Shown: one piece after another, positions 25,183 through 34,236 of the stretch
Position numbering within the stretch: position 1 is the first letter of the stretch
Layout of the letters: each line of letters begins with the position of its first letter
Assembly (NCBI GenBank): GCA_948847595.1
Contig: CAQOGY010000002.1
Coordinates: 62,001-126,000 of the forward strand
Length of the DNA: 64,000 nucleotides
Reading direction: 5' to 3'
Source of the DNA: an uncultured Bacteroides sp.
GTDB lineage: Bacteria; Bacteroidota; Bacteroidia; Bacteroidales; Bacteroidaceae
Notes under the pieces: model-generated
What the model was told of the DNA's origin: nothing
Database searches by the model: none
What the model saw: the letters and a program-made list of their open reading frames with translations, nothing else
Translations under genes and position numbers: made by a program

Positions 25183-26637
25183 TTATCCCACGCTTCCTTC
25201 CAACGAAATAGTAAGCAACTTCTGTGCTTCCACTGCAAACTCCATCGGAAGTTTATTTAATACTTCTTTCGCATATCCGTTAACAATCAGCCCGATAGCA
25301 TCCTCTGTCGGGATTCCCCGCTGATTACAATAGAATATCTGATCTTCGCTGATCTTGCTGGTAGTCGCCTCATGCTCCACCACGGCCGTCTCATTATGGA
25401 TATCCATATACGGGAAAGTATGCGCACCACATTTATCACCCAGCAGCAAAGAGTCACATTGGCTGTAATTGCGTGCATTATCGGCTTTTTCAGCTACACG
25501 TACCAGTCCGCGATAAGAGTTCTCGCTATGTCCGGCAGAGATACCTTTGCTGACAATCGTGCTGCGGGTATTCTTTCCCAGATGAATCATTTTTGTTCCG
25601 GTATCTGCCTGCTGATAATTATTTGTCACGGCTACAGAATAAAACTCAGCCGTCGAATTATCGCCTGTCAATATGCAGGAAGGGTACTTCCACGTAATAG
25701 CCGAACCGGTTTCCACCTGTGTCCAGGACAGTTTGCTGTCCACCCCTTTGCAGTTGCCGCGTTTCGTCACAAAGTTATAGACTCCACCTTTACCTTCGGC
25801 ATCACCCGGATACCAGTTCTGAACCGTACTGTATTTCACTTCCGCACGATCATGTACCACAATCTCCACGATAGCCGCATGCAACTGATTTTCATCACGC
25901 ATCGGTGCGGTACATCCCTCCAGATAAGATACATACGAATCGTCGTCCGCCACAATCAGCGTACGTTCAAACTGTCCCGTATTACGGGCATTGATACGGA
26001 AATAGGTAGAAAGCTCCATCGGGCAGCGTACTCCCTTCGGTATGTAAACGAAAGAACCGTCAGAGAACACGGCCGAGTTCAAAGCTGCAAAGAAGTTATC
26101 CCGATAGCCTACTACCGAGCCCATATACTTCTTCACAAGGTCCGGATGTTCCCGTACCGCTTCACTAAAAGAGCAGAATATAATGCCTTTCTCCATCAGC
26201 GTCTCTTTGAAAGTAGTCTTTACAGATACCGAGTCCATCACTGCATCCACAGCCATTCCGCTCAATGCCATCTGTTCTTCCAAGGGAATCCCCAGTTTAT
26301 TGAATGTCTTTATCAGTTCCGGATCTACTTCATCCATACTCTTCGGTCCTTCTTTCTTCTTCGTCGGATCAGCATAGTACGAAATTGCCTGATAATCGAT
26401 CTCCGGAATACGGAGATGTGCCCAAGTCGGCATTTCCAGCGTCAGCCAATGGCGATACGCTTTCAGTCGGAATTCCAGCAGCCATTCGGGTTCATCTTTT
26501 TTCGATGAAATCAGACGGACTACATCTTCGTTGAGTCCACGCTCAATAACATCGGTGTGTACCTCCGTGGTGAAGCCATATTTGTACTTCTCCTGCGTCA
26601 GTTCCTTTACATATTTATTGGGTTCTTCTTGTTGCAT
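25183..26637 (-). CDS. sufB: Fe-S assembly scaffold subunit SufB
   Basis: A 484-residue scaffold on which Fe-S clusters are built. The conserved C-terminal half is present: KYPSCILTGDNSTAEFYSVA, KGISAGHSENSYRGLV, QCDSLLLGDKCGAHTFPY and HEATTSKISEDQIFYCNQRGI, including the Cys and His used for cluster assembly. It is the first suf gene and overlaps the end of the upstream cvpA-like gene by 23 bases, so the suf genes may be read from a promoter further up. Confidence 0.95.
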   Translation of the reverse strand: MQQEEPNKYVKELTQEKYKYGFTTEVHTDVIERGLNEDVVRLISSKKDEPEWLLEFRLKAYRHWLTLEMPTWAHLRIPEIDYQAISYYADPTKKKEGPKSMDEVDPELIKTFNKLGIPLEEQMALSGMAVDAVMDSVSVKTTFKETLMEKGIIFCSFSEAVREHPDLVKKYMGSVVGYRDNFFAALNSAVFSDGSFVYIPKGVRCPMELSTYFRINARNTGQFERTLIVADDDSYVSYLEGCTAPMRDENQLHAAIVEIVVHDRAEVKYSTVQNWYPGDAEGKGGVYNFVTKRGNCKGVDSKLSWTQVETGSAITWKYPSCILTGDNSTAEFYSVAVTNNYQQADTGTKMIHLGKNTRSTIVSKGISAGHSENSYRGLVRVAEKADNARNYSQCDSLLLGDKCGAHTFPYMDIHNETAVVEHEATTSKISEDQIFYCNQRGIPTEDAIGLIVNGYAKEVLNKLPMEFAVEAQKLLTISLEGSVG

Positions 26638-27145
26638 CTTTATTATCTAATATATATTGTTGCGTTATATTCTTAGCAGCAGGGAAAAAGATTCCCGCAA
26701 ACGTTTCCATAGGATAATATAACAATGATTCGCTCTTTTTTGTTGCACTAATTAACTTATTATCGCTATCGATAAACTCTATCACACAGATCACAAGGCT
26801 CGTTAGCAACAGAAATTTGAGTGCTCCCAATCCACTTCCCAGCCAACGGTTCAGCCACCCCAGCGAAATGGCTTCCATCGCTTTCGTCAGCAAGGACGCC
26901 ACTAACGTGAATATCAGCGGAACTGCGATCCAGATGACAATAAAAGCCAATACCTGCGCAACCGTCATCGAGTCTGTCACAGCCGGACAAAGCTTCTCCG
27001 CCAACGTTGCATACAAAGCCTTTGCTGCCAGCAAACCGACGACCAATCCCAGAATAGAAGCCAGCTGACGGATAAAGCCTTTCATAAAACCCGCCACCAC
27101 ACCGGCACCTATTATAATAAGGATGATTATATCAATCGTTGTCAT
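26615..27145 (-). CDS. CvpA family membrane protein
   Basis: A 176-residue protein with four hydrophobic segments (about residues 4-24, 28-48, 66-88 and 100-124) and the CvpA-type glycine-rich start IIIGAGVVAGFMKGFIRQL. In other bacteria CvpA affects colicin V release, purine gene effects and bile resistance; the molecular role is unsettled. The start at 27145 is chosen because the longer frame to 27199 is read from the CAATTGTC repeats. It overlaps sufB by 23 bases. Confidence 0.8.
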   Translation of the reverse strand: MTTIDIIILIIIGAGVVAGFMKGFIRQLASILGLVVGLLAAKALYATLAEKLCPAVTDSMTVAQVLAFIVIWIAVPLIFTLVASLLTKAMEAISLGWLNRWLGSGLGALKFLLLTSLVICVIEFIDSDNKLISATKKSESLLYYPMETFAGIFFPAAKNITQQYILDNKDATRRTQ

Positions 27146-27154
27146 AATATTAAA

Positions 27155-27277
27155 ATTGACAATTGACGATTGACAATTGACAATTAAAACCATTATCAAC
27201 CATCAATCATCAATTGTCAACTTTTAAGTTTTCCAACCAACTATCAATTGTCAATTGTCAACTGTCAATTGTCAATT
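27155..27277. repeat. CAATTGTCAATTG-type repeat cluster
   Basis: Between infB and the cvpA-like gene, short units of CAATTGTCAA and their complement TTGACAATTG recur about eight times in two opposed blocks that could form a long AT-rich hairpin. Such blocks are frequent between Bacteroides genes (from memory). No promoter consensus is seen inside. Confidence 0.7.
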
Positions 27278-27278
27278 A

Positions 27279-30200
27279 TTATAATGTCTGTTTCACTTCT
27301 ATTTCTTCGAATGTCTCGATCATATCGCCTACCTTCATGTCGTTGCAGTTCACCAGACTGATACCGCACTCGAAGTTTGTACCTACTTCCTTCACATCGT
27401 CCTTGAAGCGTTTCAGTGCATTGATGTTTCCGGTGAAGATAACAATACCATCGCGGATCAGACGAGCCTTGTCGCTTCGTTTCACCTTTCCGGTCTTCAC
27501 TACCGCACCGGCCACAAGTCCCACTTTCGTGATATTGAACACTTCGCGAATTTCGATCGTAGCTGTAATCTGTTCTTTCAGTTCCGGAGCCAACATACCT
27601 TCCATAGCAGCCTTCACCTCTTCGATTGCATCGTAGATGACGGAATACTTACGGATATCGACACCTTCCTGTTCCGCCATCTTAGCGGCAGCACCCGAAG
27701 GACGTACCTGGAATCCGACGATAATCGCATCCGAAGCAGCAGCCAATGATACATCCGATTCGGAGATAGCACCCACGCCTTTATGGATCACATTTACCTG
27801 GATCTGTTCAGTAGACAACTTGATCAACGAGTCGCTCAATGCTTCTACAGAACCGTCCACGTCACCCTTGACGATGATGTTCAATTCCTGGAAGTTACCC
27901 AAAGCAATACGACGGCCAAGTTCGTCCAAGGTCAGGATCTTCTGTGTACGCAAGCCTTGTTCACGAGCCAGCTGTTCACGTTTGTTCGTGATCTCACGGG
28001 CTTCCTGATCGCTTTCAACTACATGGAACGTATCACCTGCAGCAGGAGCACCGTTCAGTCCCAGAATCAATGCCGGTTCGGCCGGTCCCGCTTCTTTCAC
28101 GCGCTGATTACGTTCGTTGAACATGGCTTTCACACGTCCGTAGCTGGTTCCTGCCAATACGATATCTCCTACTTTCAAAGTACCATTCGATACCAGCACG
28201 GTAGCTACATAACCACGTCCCTTATCCAATGAAGATTCAATGATGGATCCTGTTGCATTGCGGTTCGGATTTGCCTTCAAATCAAGCATTTCAGCTTCCA
28301 GCAATACTTTTTCCATCAAATCTTCCACACCCATACCTTTCTTGGCAGAGATATCTTGTGACTGATATTTACCACCCCATTCTTCCACGAGATAGTTCAT
28401 TGCAGCCAGTTCTTCTTTAATCTTGTCCGGATTAGCAGTCGGCTTATCTACCTTATTGATTGCAAATACAATAGGTACACCTGCTGCCATCGCATGATTG
28501 ATCGCTTCCTTCGTCTGCGGCATCACGTTATCATCGGCTGCCACAATAATGATCGCAATATCCGTTACTTTCGCACCACGGGCACGCATAGCAGTAAACG
28601 CCTCGTGTCCTGGAGTATCCAGGAACGTAATACGGCGTCCGTCTTCCAACTGTACGTTGTAAGCACCGATGTGCTGTGTAATACCTCCGGCTTCACCGGC
28701 AATTACATTCGCCTTACGGATGTAGTCAAGCAAGGATGTCTTACCGTGGTCAACGTGTCCCATCACCGTTACGATCGGAGCACGTGGCTGCAAATCTTCC
28801 GGAGCATCTTCTTCTTCCACGATAGCCTGTGCCACTTCCGCACTTACATATTCGGTCTTGAAACCAAACTCTTCGGCTACCAGATTGATTGTTTCCGCAT
28901 CCAGACGCTGGTTGATGGAAACCATCATACCGATACTCATACAAGTTGCAATAACCTGATTGACTGATACGTCCATCATTGTAGCCAACTCGTTAGCCGT
29001 TACGAACTCAGTCAGCTTCAGTACCTTGCTTTCTGCCATTTCCTGATCTTCCAGTTCCTGCATACGGTTGGAAGCCATTTCACGTTTTTCCTTGCGGTAC
29101 TTAGAAGTCTTGTTCTTACCCTTGGTTGTCAGACGTGCCAAAGTTTCTTTTACCTGCTTTGCTACATCTTCTTCGCTAACCTCCTGCTTGATAACCGGCT
29201 TCTTGAAGCGATCCTTATTATTATTCTTCTTGTTATTATTATTGCCCTGTCCCTGGCCTTGACCCTGAGGACGGGGATGGTTACCACCACCTTTACCGGT
29301 CTGAGTATTGGGTCTCGGAGCAGCAAAGTTGGAAGTTGCCACATTGTTGACATCCACCTTTTCTTTGTTGATACGATTCCGTTTCTTTCTGGCAGCATCG
29401 GCATTATTATCTTTTACGCCCGGTTTTGCCTGTTTACTGTCCTCTTTACGGATTTCCTTGATGATAGCTTCCTTCATCAGTTTCTTCTGATCCTGACGAA
29501 CTTTTTCTTTTTCTTCGCGTTCACGGCGTTTTTCTTCCTTCGATTTCTTCTTAGGACGGGTAGACTGGTTCAATGCAGCCAGGTCAATCTGACCGATGAC
29601 ATTGATCTTCGCTCCCAGTTCCGGTTGACGGATTTTAAACACCTCATTTTCTTTCGACGCATTTTCTTCAGTCGGAGTTGTCACTGTTGCAGTTACTTCT
29701 GCCGTTCTTTCTACTTTACGTTCTTCTGCCTTCACAGGTGCAGTTTCTACCACCTTCGGCTCTTCTTTCTTTACTTCTTCCACTACTACTTTCTCAACTT
29801 CTACCGGTTTTGTCTCCACTGCAGGTTTCGGCGCTACTACTGGCTGTTCTACCGGAGCAGATACCGGTGCAGGTTTCGGTGCAATTACTTCCACCTTTTC
29901 CACTTTCGGCTCTTCCTTTTTCACTTCGGGTTCAACCACTGGTTTCTCAACGACTGTTTTTTCAGCAACGGGTTGCTTTACCACAGGTTGTTCTACTACA
30001 GGTTCTACTTTCTTTTCCGGCGCTTTTTCTACTTTATCTGTTCTCCGACCGCTGAATTTATCCAAATCTATTTTTCCGACAGGTTTAAACTTAGGACGTG
30101 CATCCTCCGGTACGACTGTCTTAATCACATCTTCCGACTTCGGTTTCTCCTGCTGCTTCTCGAAGCCCTCGATAGATACCGATGCCTTATTACGTTCCTT

Positions 30201-30407
30201 ATTCTGACGTTCCTGGATGAAACGCTCCGATTCAAGTCTAAGGTTCTTGTCTGTACTAAACTCTTTAACGAGCACAGCGTACTGCTCCTCACTAATTTTG
30301 GTATTAGGATTAGCCTCAACGGTATACCCTTTCTTTTGCAGGAACTCAACTACCGTCGCGATTCCTACATTCAAATCTCTTGTAACTTTGTTTAACCTTA
30401 TCGTCAT
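27279..30407 (-). CDS. infB: Translation initiation factor IF-2
   Basis: A 1042-residue GTPase that brings initiator tRNA to the ribosome. It has an N-terminal IF2_N module (1-55), a long repetitive Val/Pro/Glu/Lys-rich linker (about 60-430) with an Asn-rich and Gly-Gln-rich stretch, a second IF2_N module (about 460-515), and the GTPase domain with GHVDHGKTS near residue 551, DTPGHEAF, and NKVDKPTANPD. Domains II-IV follow to the C-terminus. It is longer than the E. coli protein because of the linker. It is third in rimP-nusA-infB. Confidence 0.95.
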   Translation of the reverse strand: MTIRLNKVTRDLNVGIATVVEFLQKKGYTVEANPNTKISEEQYAVLVKEFSTDKNLRLESERFIQERQNKERNKASVSIEGFEKQQEKPKSEDVIKTVVPEDARPKFKPVGKIDLDKFSGRRTDKVEKAPEKKVEPVVEQPVVKQPVAEKTVVEKPVVEPEVKKEEPKVEKVEVIAPKPAPVSAPVEQPVVAPKPAVETKPVEVEKVVVEEVKKEEPKVVETAPVKAEERKVERTAEVTATVTTPTEENASKENEVFKIRQPELGAKINVIGQIDLAALNQSTRPKKKSKEEKRREREEKEKVRQDQKKLMKEAIIKEIRKEDSKQAKPGVKDNNADAARKKRNRINKEKVDVNNVATSNFAAPRPNTQTGKGGGNHPRPQGQGQGQGNNNNKKNNNKDRFKKPVIKQEVSEEDVAKQVKETLARLTTKGKNKTSKYRKEKREMASNRMQELEDQEMAESKVLKLTEFVTANELATMMDVSVNQVIATCMSIGMMVSINQRLDAETINLVAEEFGFKTEYVSAEVAQAIVEEEDAPEDLQPRAPIVTVMGHVDHGKTSLLDYIRKANVIAGEAGGITQHIGAYNVQLEDGRRITFLDTPGHEAFTAMRARGAKVTDIAIIIVAADDNVMPQTKEAINHAMAAGVPIVFAINKVDKPTANPDKIKEELAAMNYLVEEWGGKYQSQDISAKKGMGVEDLMEKVLLEAEMLDLKANPNRNATGSIIESSLDKGRGYVATVLVSNGTLKVGDIVLAGTSYGRVKAMFNERNQRVKEAGPAEPALILGLNGAPAAGDTFHVVESDQEAREITNKREQLAREQGLRTQKILTLDELGRRIALGNFQELNIIVKGDVDGSVEALSDSLIKLSTEQIQVNVIHKGVGAISESDVSLAAASDAIIVGFQVRPSGAAAKMAEQEGVDIRKYSVIYDAIEEVKAAMEGMLAPELKEQITATIEIREVFNITKVGLVAGAVVKTGKVKRSDKARLIRDGIVIFTGNINALKRFKDDVKEVGTNFECGISLVNCNDMKVGDMIETFEEIEVKQTL

Positions 30408-30459
30408 ATTTAAAATTTAATGAATAAATGGAGCGAAGAAAATTCAATCGTAATGCATA

Positions 30460-31779
30460 TTACTCTTGTGTTGGTTCAGCTTCAGGTTCCGCCTCTGTCT
30501 CAGGCTCCATCTCTGCTGCCGGTTCTTCTTCAAACTCCGATTTCAAAATACGTATTACCTCGTCCACTGTCTCTTCTTCCAGATCCGTCTTTTCAATCAA
30601 CATCTCGCGAGGCGCATTCAACACAGCCTTCGCTGTATCGATACCGATAGCCTTGATTGCATCAATCACCCATCCGTCGATTTCATCTCTGAACTCGTCG
30701 AGATAGATATCCTCGTCAGCCACATTCTCATCCAATTCACGGAACACGTCGATAGTGTACTCAGTCAACATACTGGCCAGCTTGATATTCAAACCGCCTT
30801 TACCAATAGCAAGCGATACCTCTTCCGGTTTAAGGAATACCTCAGCCTTTTTCTCTTCCTCATTCAGACGGATAGAAGAAATCTTAGCCGGGCTCAAAGC
30901 ACGCTGGATAAACAATGAAATGTTCGATGTATAATTAATCACGTCGATATTTTCATTGCGTAATTCACGAACAATCCCATGAATACGGCTCCCTTTTACA
31001 CCTACGCAGGCGCCTACGGGATCGATTCTGTCATCATAAGATTCCACTGCGATCTTGGCACGTTCGCCAGGGATACGGGCAATCTTTTTAATGGTAATCA
31101 AACCATCATTGATTTCAGGTACTTCCATTTCAAACAGACGTTGCAGGAAAACGGGAGAAGTACGTGACAAAATAATCTTCGGATTATTGTTCTTGTTGTC
31201 TACGCGGGCAACCACTGCACGGGCTGTTTCACCTTTGCGATAAAAGTCGCTCGGGATCTGTTCAGTCTTAGGCAACAGCAGTTCGTTTCCTTCATCGTCC
31301 AGAAGCAACATTTCCTTTTTCCAGATCTGGTATACTTCCGCGTTGATGATTGTACCTACTTTATCAATATATTTATTATAAATACTGTCTTTTTCAAGTT
31401 CCAGAATCTTTGAAGCCAGTGTCTGGCGAAGATTCAGGATAGCACGACGTCCGAACTTGGCAAAGATCACCTCATCAGTCACTTCTTCGCCTTCTTCGTA
31501 TGAAGCATCGATTTTCTGTGCTTCCGTCAGCGAAATCTGCATATTGGGGTTTGTCAAATCTTCATCGGCCACAACTTCACGGTTACGCCATATCTCGAAG
31601 TCACCCTTATCCGGGTTCACGATCACGTCGTAATTCTCATCGGTGCCAAACATTTTCGCGATTACGCTACGGAACGACTCTTCGAGTACGCTGACCATCG
31701 TCGTTCTATCGATATTCTTCAGTTCCTTAAATTCCGAAAATGTATCAATCAAGCTGATTGTTTCTTCTTTTTTGGCCAT
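30460..31779 (-). CDS. nusA: Transcription termination/antitermination factor NusA
   Basis: A 439-residue RNA polymerase-binding protein. The N-terminal domain (about 1-130) binds polymerase. It is followed by an S1 domain (GTIINAEVYQIW onward), two KH domains (DDRIDPVGACVGVKGSRIHGIVREL; EVSLAIGKGGLNIKLASML) and an acidic Glu/Pro-rich tail. It starts 2 bases after the rimP stop, in the conserved rimP-nusA-infB order. Confidence 0.95.
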   Translation of the reverse strand: MAKKEETISLIDTFSEFKELKNIDRTTMVSVLEESFRSVIAKMFGTDENYDVIVNPDKGDFEIWRNREVVADEDLTNPNMQISLTEAQKIDASYEEGEEVTDEVIFAKFGRRAILNLRQTLASKILELEKDSIYNKYIDKVGTIINAEVYQIWKKEMLLLDDEGNELLLPKTEQIPSDFYRKGETARAVVARVDNKNNNPKIILSRTSPVFLQRLFEMEVPEINDGLITIKKIARIPGERAKIAVESYDDRIDPVGACVGVKGSRIHGIVRELRNENIDVINYTSNISLFIQRALSPAKISSIRLNEEEKKAEVFLKPEEVSLAIGKGGLNIKLASMLTEYTIDVFRELDENVADEDIYLDEFRDEIDGWVIDAIKAIGIDTAKAVLNAPREMLIEKTDLEEETVDEVIRILKSEFEEEPAAEMEPETEAEPEAEPTQE

Positions 31780-31781
31780 AA

Positions 31782-32249
31782 CTATTTAAAGCTAATTAAG
31801 TATTTAGTATATTTTATTTGCTCATAAGTGAAGGTTTCGTCCTCTTCGATCAGCTTCGGACGCTTGGAACCTTCGAGTTTTACCTTCTTCTCTACGCCTA
31901 CCGTAAACTTCTCTTCATCGGCATCTTTCAGGATACCTGCCAGTTTACGTCCGTCTCTGGTCACTACTTCCACTTCTTGTCCGATGTGGATGTAATACTG
32001 TTGCAGCACTTTAAAGGGTTGTCCGATACCGGCAGAGCCCACTTCCAGTTCATAATCTTCCTCTTCACGGTTCAGTTTCGACTCGATAAAGCGGCTAAGC
32101 TCTACGCAGTCTTCAATCCAAACTCCTTCTGCGTGGTCTATTTCGACCACGATCTTGTCATCCGGGCTCACGGTCACCTCTACCAGAAAGTAGTCTTTTC
32201 CTTCCAGCCACTCTTCAACAATCTGACAAACAGTTTTCTTTTCTATCAT
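31782..32249 (-). CDS. rimP: Ribosome maturation factor RimP
   Basis: A 155-residue factor for 30S assembly. The N-terminal alpha/beta domain contains VEVTVSPDDKIVVEIDHAEGVWIEDCVELSRFIE and the family motif DYELEVGSAGIGQPF, where most bacteria have S-PG-. The C-terminal domain is Sm-like. It is the first gene of the operon, behind a consensus promoter and a leader with a possible attenuator. Confidence 0.93.
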   Translation of the reverse strand: MIEKKTVCQIVEEWLEGKDYFLVEVTVSPDDKIVVEIDHAEGVWIEDCVELSRFIESKLNREEEDYELEVGSAGIGQPFKVLQQYYIHIGQEVEVVTRDGRKLAGILKDADEEKFTVGVEKKVKLEGSKRPKLIEEDETFTYEQIKYTKYLISFK

Positions 32250-32268
32250 TTATTAACTATATAAGAAC

Positions 32269-32294
32269 AAAAAAAGGAGCTTAATCGCCCCTCC
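32269..32294 (-). terminator. Possible attenuator in the rimP leader
   Basis: On the minus strand GGAG (32291-32294) and CTCC (32276-32279) can pair, directly followed by seven T. It lies about 15-40 bases after the predicted transcript start. The stem is short, so it is tentative. Confidence 0.3.
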
Positions 32295-32315
32295 ACCTTT
32301 CATCCATTTCGGTTG

Positions 32316-32346
32316 CAAAGATATAAATAATCTATTCGACTACAAA
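32316..32346 (-). promoter_or_regulatory. Promoter of rimP-nusA-infB
   Basis: TTTG, 19 bp, TATCTTTG on the minus strand: an exact consensus. Confidence 0.8.
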
Positions 32347-32403
32347 ACATTAAAGAAAAAAAGTATGAATTAACAGTCGTATATCAGGCACAAACACCAA
32401 TAT

Positions 32404-33645
32404 CTAATCATCAACCCAGGAATTCAGATAGTTTTGAGAATCCTTACAGCCTTGAGCTGCGGCTTTTTGGAACCACTTTTTAGCCTTGGCTTTATCTACT
32501 GCCACTCCCTGACCGTAAAACAACATGGTAGCAACCGTAAACTGAGCGGATTCCACCCCTCTCTCTGCCGCACGACAAAAATATGGGAACGATTTCGCAA
32601 TGTCTTTTCTCACTCCATGTCCGTTATAATAAATTGAGCCCAAATTATTCAGCGCCAACGGATAGTCACTCTTTACCGCCTCTTCATAATATTCACGCGC
32701 GACATCGTAATCTATTTCCACCCCTTTGCCAAAATGGTACATCATTCCTAAATTATAAGCAGCGGCAGCTTCTCCCATACTTGCAGCTTTCAGGAAACAC
32801 TCCTGGGCATCTTCAAATTTTCCTTCATCCAGGAAAATAATTCCCAAATCATTGATCTGCCCGGAAGTTATATTTTTAGCTTTCATCAGATATTGCTTTT
32901 CAGCCGTAGCCATATCCACAGAAATAATAACTGTCGAAGAATTGGAAAAAGATCCGCTATATTCACATTTCACTTTTTTCCCGTACTCACAGCTATAAAC
33001 TTCCAGCTGATAGAAATCCTCACTGACAGAATAGTTACCAGTTTCATAAGCATCCAGTTTTCCTTTTCTCTCACCATTCAGGAATATTTCGGCAGCATGA
33101 TCAGAAGTTACTTTCACTCTCCGCTTAACGAACAGCTGATTGAGCAGTTTTCCGAATAACCCCTGCGCACCGGCATTACTACCGTCTGCAGAAGCGACAT
33201 TCGAAGCCGGTTGAAAGCCGGGAGGTGAAATTGTATCCACAGCCGGATGTTGCAACACATCAAGTATGACCGCAGCCAGCTCACTAAACTTCTCTTCCGG
33301 ATTAGGATAAGCATTCAGCCAGTGTTTATCATTCAGCATCAGTTTCATAGACCCTTTCAGATCAGTAGGATCTATGCGGAAAGGTATAATAGGCTTATTG
33401 CTGCTAAAGCCAATATTCAGTTCACTACGCACCCAGCGGGATATTTGAGACGTTTCAGAAAAGACAATCAGGAACACTTTACAGGTCACAATAGCTTCTT
33501 CAATAATATCACCATACTCCGCTCCGGGTCTTATGTCACGCGGAGCCATCCAACACTTGATCCTGTTACTTTCTAATGCATGACATATTGCCTGTGCCGT
33601 CTGTATATTGGCACTTGAATAGCTAATAAACACTTCATGATCCAT
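32404..33645 (-). CDS. TIR domain protein with SEL1 repeats
   Basis: A 413-residue, probably cytosolic protein. Residues 1-130 are a TIR domain (VFISYSSANIQTA; APRDIRPGAEYGDIIEEAI). Glu75 in WVRSELNIGF sits where TIR NAD-cleaving enzymes have their catalytic Glu, so NADase activity is possible. A linker (140-175) leads to a PEGA-like beta domain (EIFLNGERKGKL, about 190-235). From about 255, SEL1-type repeats follow (AAYNLGMMYHFGKGVEIDYDVAREYYEEAV; ALNNLGSIYYNGHGVRKD), which usually bind protein partners. It could be a signalling or anti-phage protein; no defence partner gene is adjacent. Its promoter is interleaved with that of the divergent membrane protein gene. Confidence 0.85.
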   Translation of the reverse strand: MDHEVFISYSSANIQTAQAICHALESNRIKCWMAPRDIRPGAEYGDIIEEAIVTCKVFLIVFSETSQISRWVRSELNIGFSSNKPIIPFRIDPTDLKGSMKLMLNDKHWLNAYPNPEEKFSELAAVILDVLQHPAVDTISPPGFQPASNVASADGSNAGAQGLFGKLLNQLFVKRRVKVTSDHAAEIFLNGERKGKLDAYETGNYSVSEDFYQLEVYSCEYGKKVKCEYSGSFSNSSTVIISVDMATAEKQYLMKAKNITSGQINDLGIIFLDEGKFEDAQECFLKAASMGEAAAAYNLGMMYHFGKGVEIDYDVAREYYEEAVKSDYPLALNNLGSIYYNGHGVRKDIAKSFPYFCRAAERGVESAQFTVATMLFYGQGVAVDKAKAKKWFQKAAAQGCKDSQNYLNSWVDD

Positions 33646-33726
33646 AATCTTTATTGTATATATTCAACTTAGGTTTACACACTCCACGACACCGATACAA
33701 TCCTGAATTCAGACGGATGTTGGTTG

Positions 33727-33756
33727 CTAAGATAATGAAATTCTTAGTAATACAAA
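33727..33756 (-). promoter_or_regulatory. Promoter of the TIR gene
   Basis: TTTG, 18 bp, TATCTTAG on the minus strand (one base off the -7 consensus). Confidence 0.5.
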
Positions 33757-33765
33757 AAATAATTG

Positions 33766-33773
33766 TATCTTTA
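33766..33773 (+). promoter_or_regulatory. -7 element of the small membrane protein gene
   Basis: TATCTTTA, one base off consensus, 28 bases before the ATG at 33802. Its -33 region overlaps the TIR promoter. Confidence 0.45.
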
Positions 33774-33801
33774 CACCGCAATAATTAAAAATACAACGGC
33801 T

Positions 33802-34197
33802 ATGGCACATCATCTCAACACCAACAAACAGTTTATGGTCGGCAATGGCATTCTGGCTTTTGCCGTCATTTTTGTCGTAGTTATTTTCATTTATATGAGC
33901 TTACGCCTGCAACGGGAAAACCAGGCAGAACGACATTATATTGAAACTTATACGATCAGCCTGGTAAAAGGATTTGCCGGAGATTCCATTTCGCTGTTCG
34001 TCAATGACAGCCTTATCGCCAATCAAGTCATGCAGGAAGAAGCCTTTACGGTAGAGGTCGGTCGGTTTGCAGAACAAAGCGCACTGATGATTGTAGACAA
34101 TAAAACGGAAATAGCATCCGTTTTCGATCTCAGCGAGAAGGGAGGAACTTATCAGTTTGAAAAAGAAACGGACGGAATCAAACAGCTTGCTAAATAA
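33802..34197 (+). CDS. Single-pass membrane protein, function unknown
   Basis: A 131-residue protein that I do not recognise. A short polar N-terminus is followed by one membrane helix (about 15-35, ILAFAVIFVVVIFIYMSL), then a roughly 95-residue domain that would face the periplasm, with alternating strands (HYIETYTISLVKGFAGDSISLFVNDSLI). The start at 33802 is chosen because the frame upstream runs through the -7 element. It is divergent from the TIR gene with interleaved promoters. Confidence 0.65.
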   Translation: MAHHLNTNKQFMVGNGILAFAVIFVVVIFIYMSLRLQRENQAERHYIETYTISLVKGFAGDSISLFVNDSLIANQVMQEEAFTVEVGRFAEQSALMIVDNKTEIASVFDLSEKGGTYQFEKETDGIKQLAK

Positions 34198-34236
34198 GAG
34201 TCTGCTTAATATCAGGAGTTCCTTATCCCAAGCATC

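Noticed and set aside
25372..26508. Long plus-strand open frame opposite sufB
   Set aside because: Shadow of the conserved sufB frame; no ribosome site, promoter or recognisable domain.
29259..30395. Long plus-strand open frame of 378 codons opposite infB
   Set aside because: It mirrors the repetitive Val/Pro/Glu/Lys linker of IF-2; composition is Phe/Tyr/Arg-rich with no domain, and infB is certain.
32404..33645. TIR gene considered as part of a Thoeris system
   Set aside because: No ThsA-like or other effector gene adjoins; the SEL1 and PEGA-like parts differ from ThsB.
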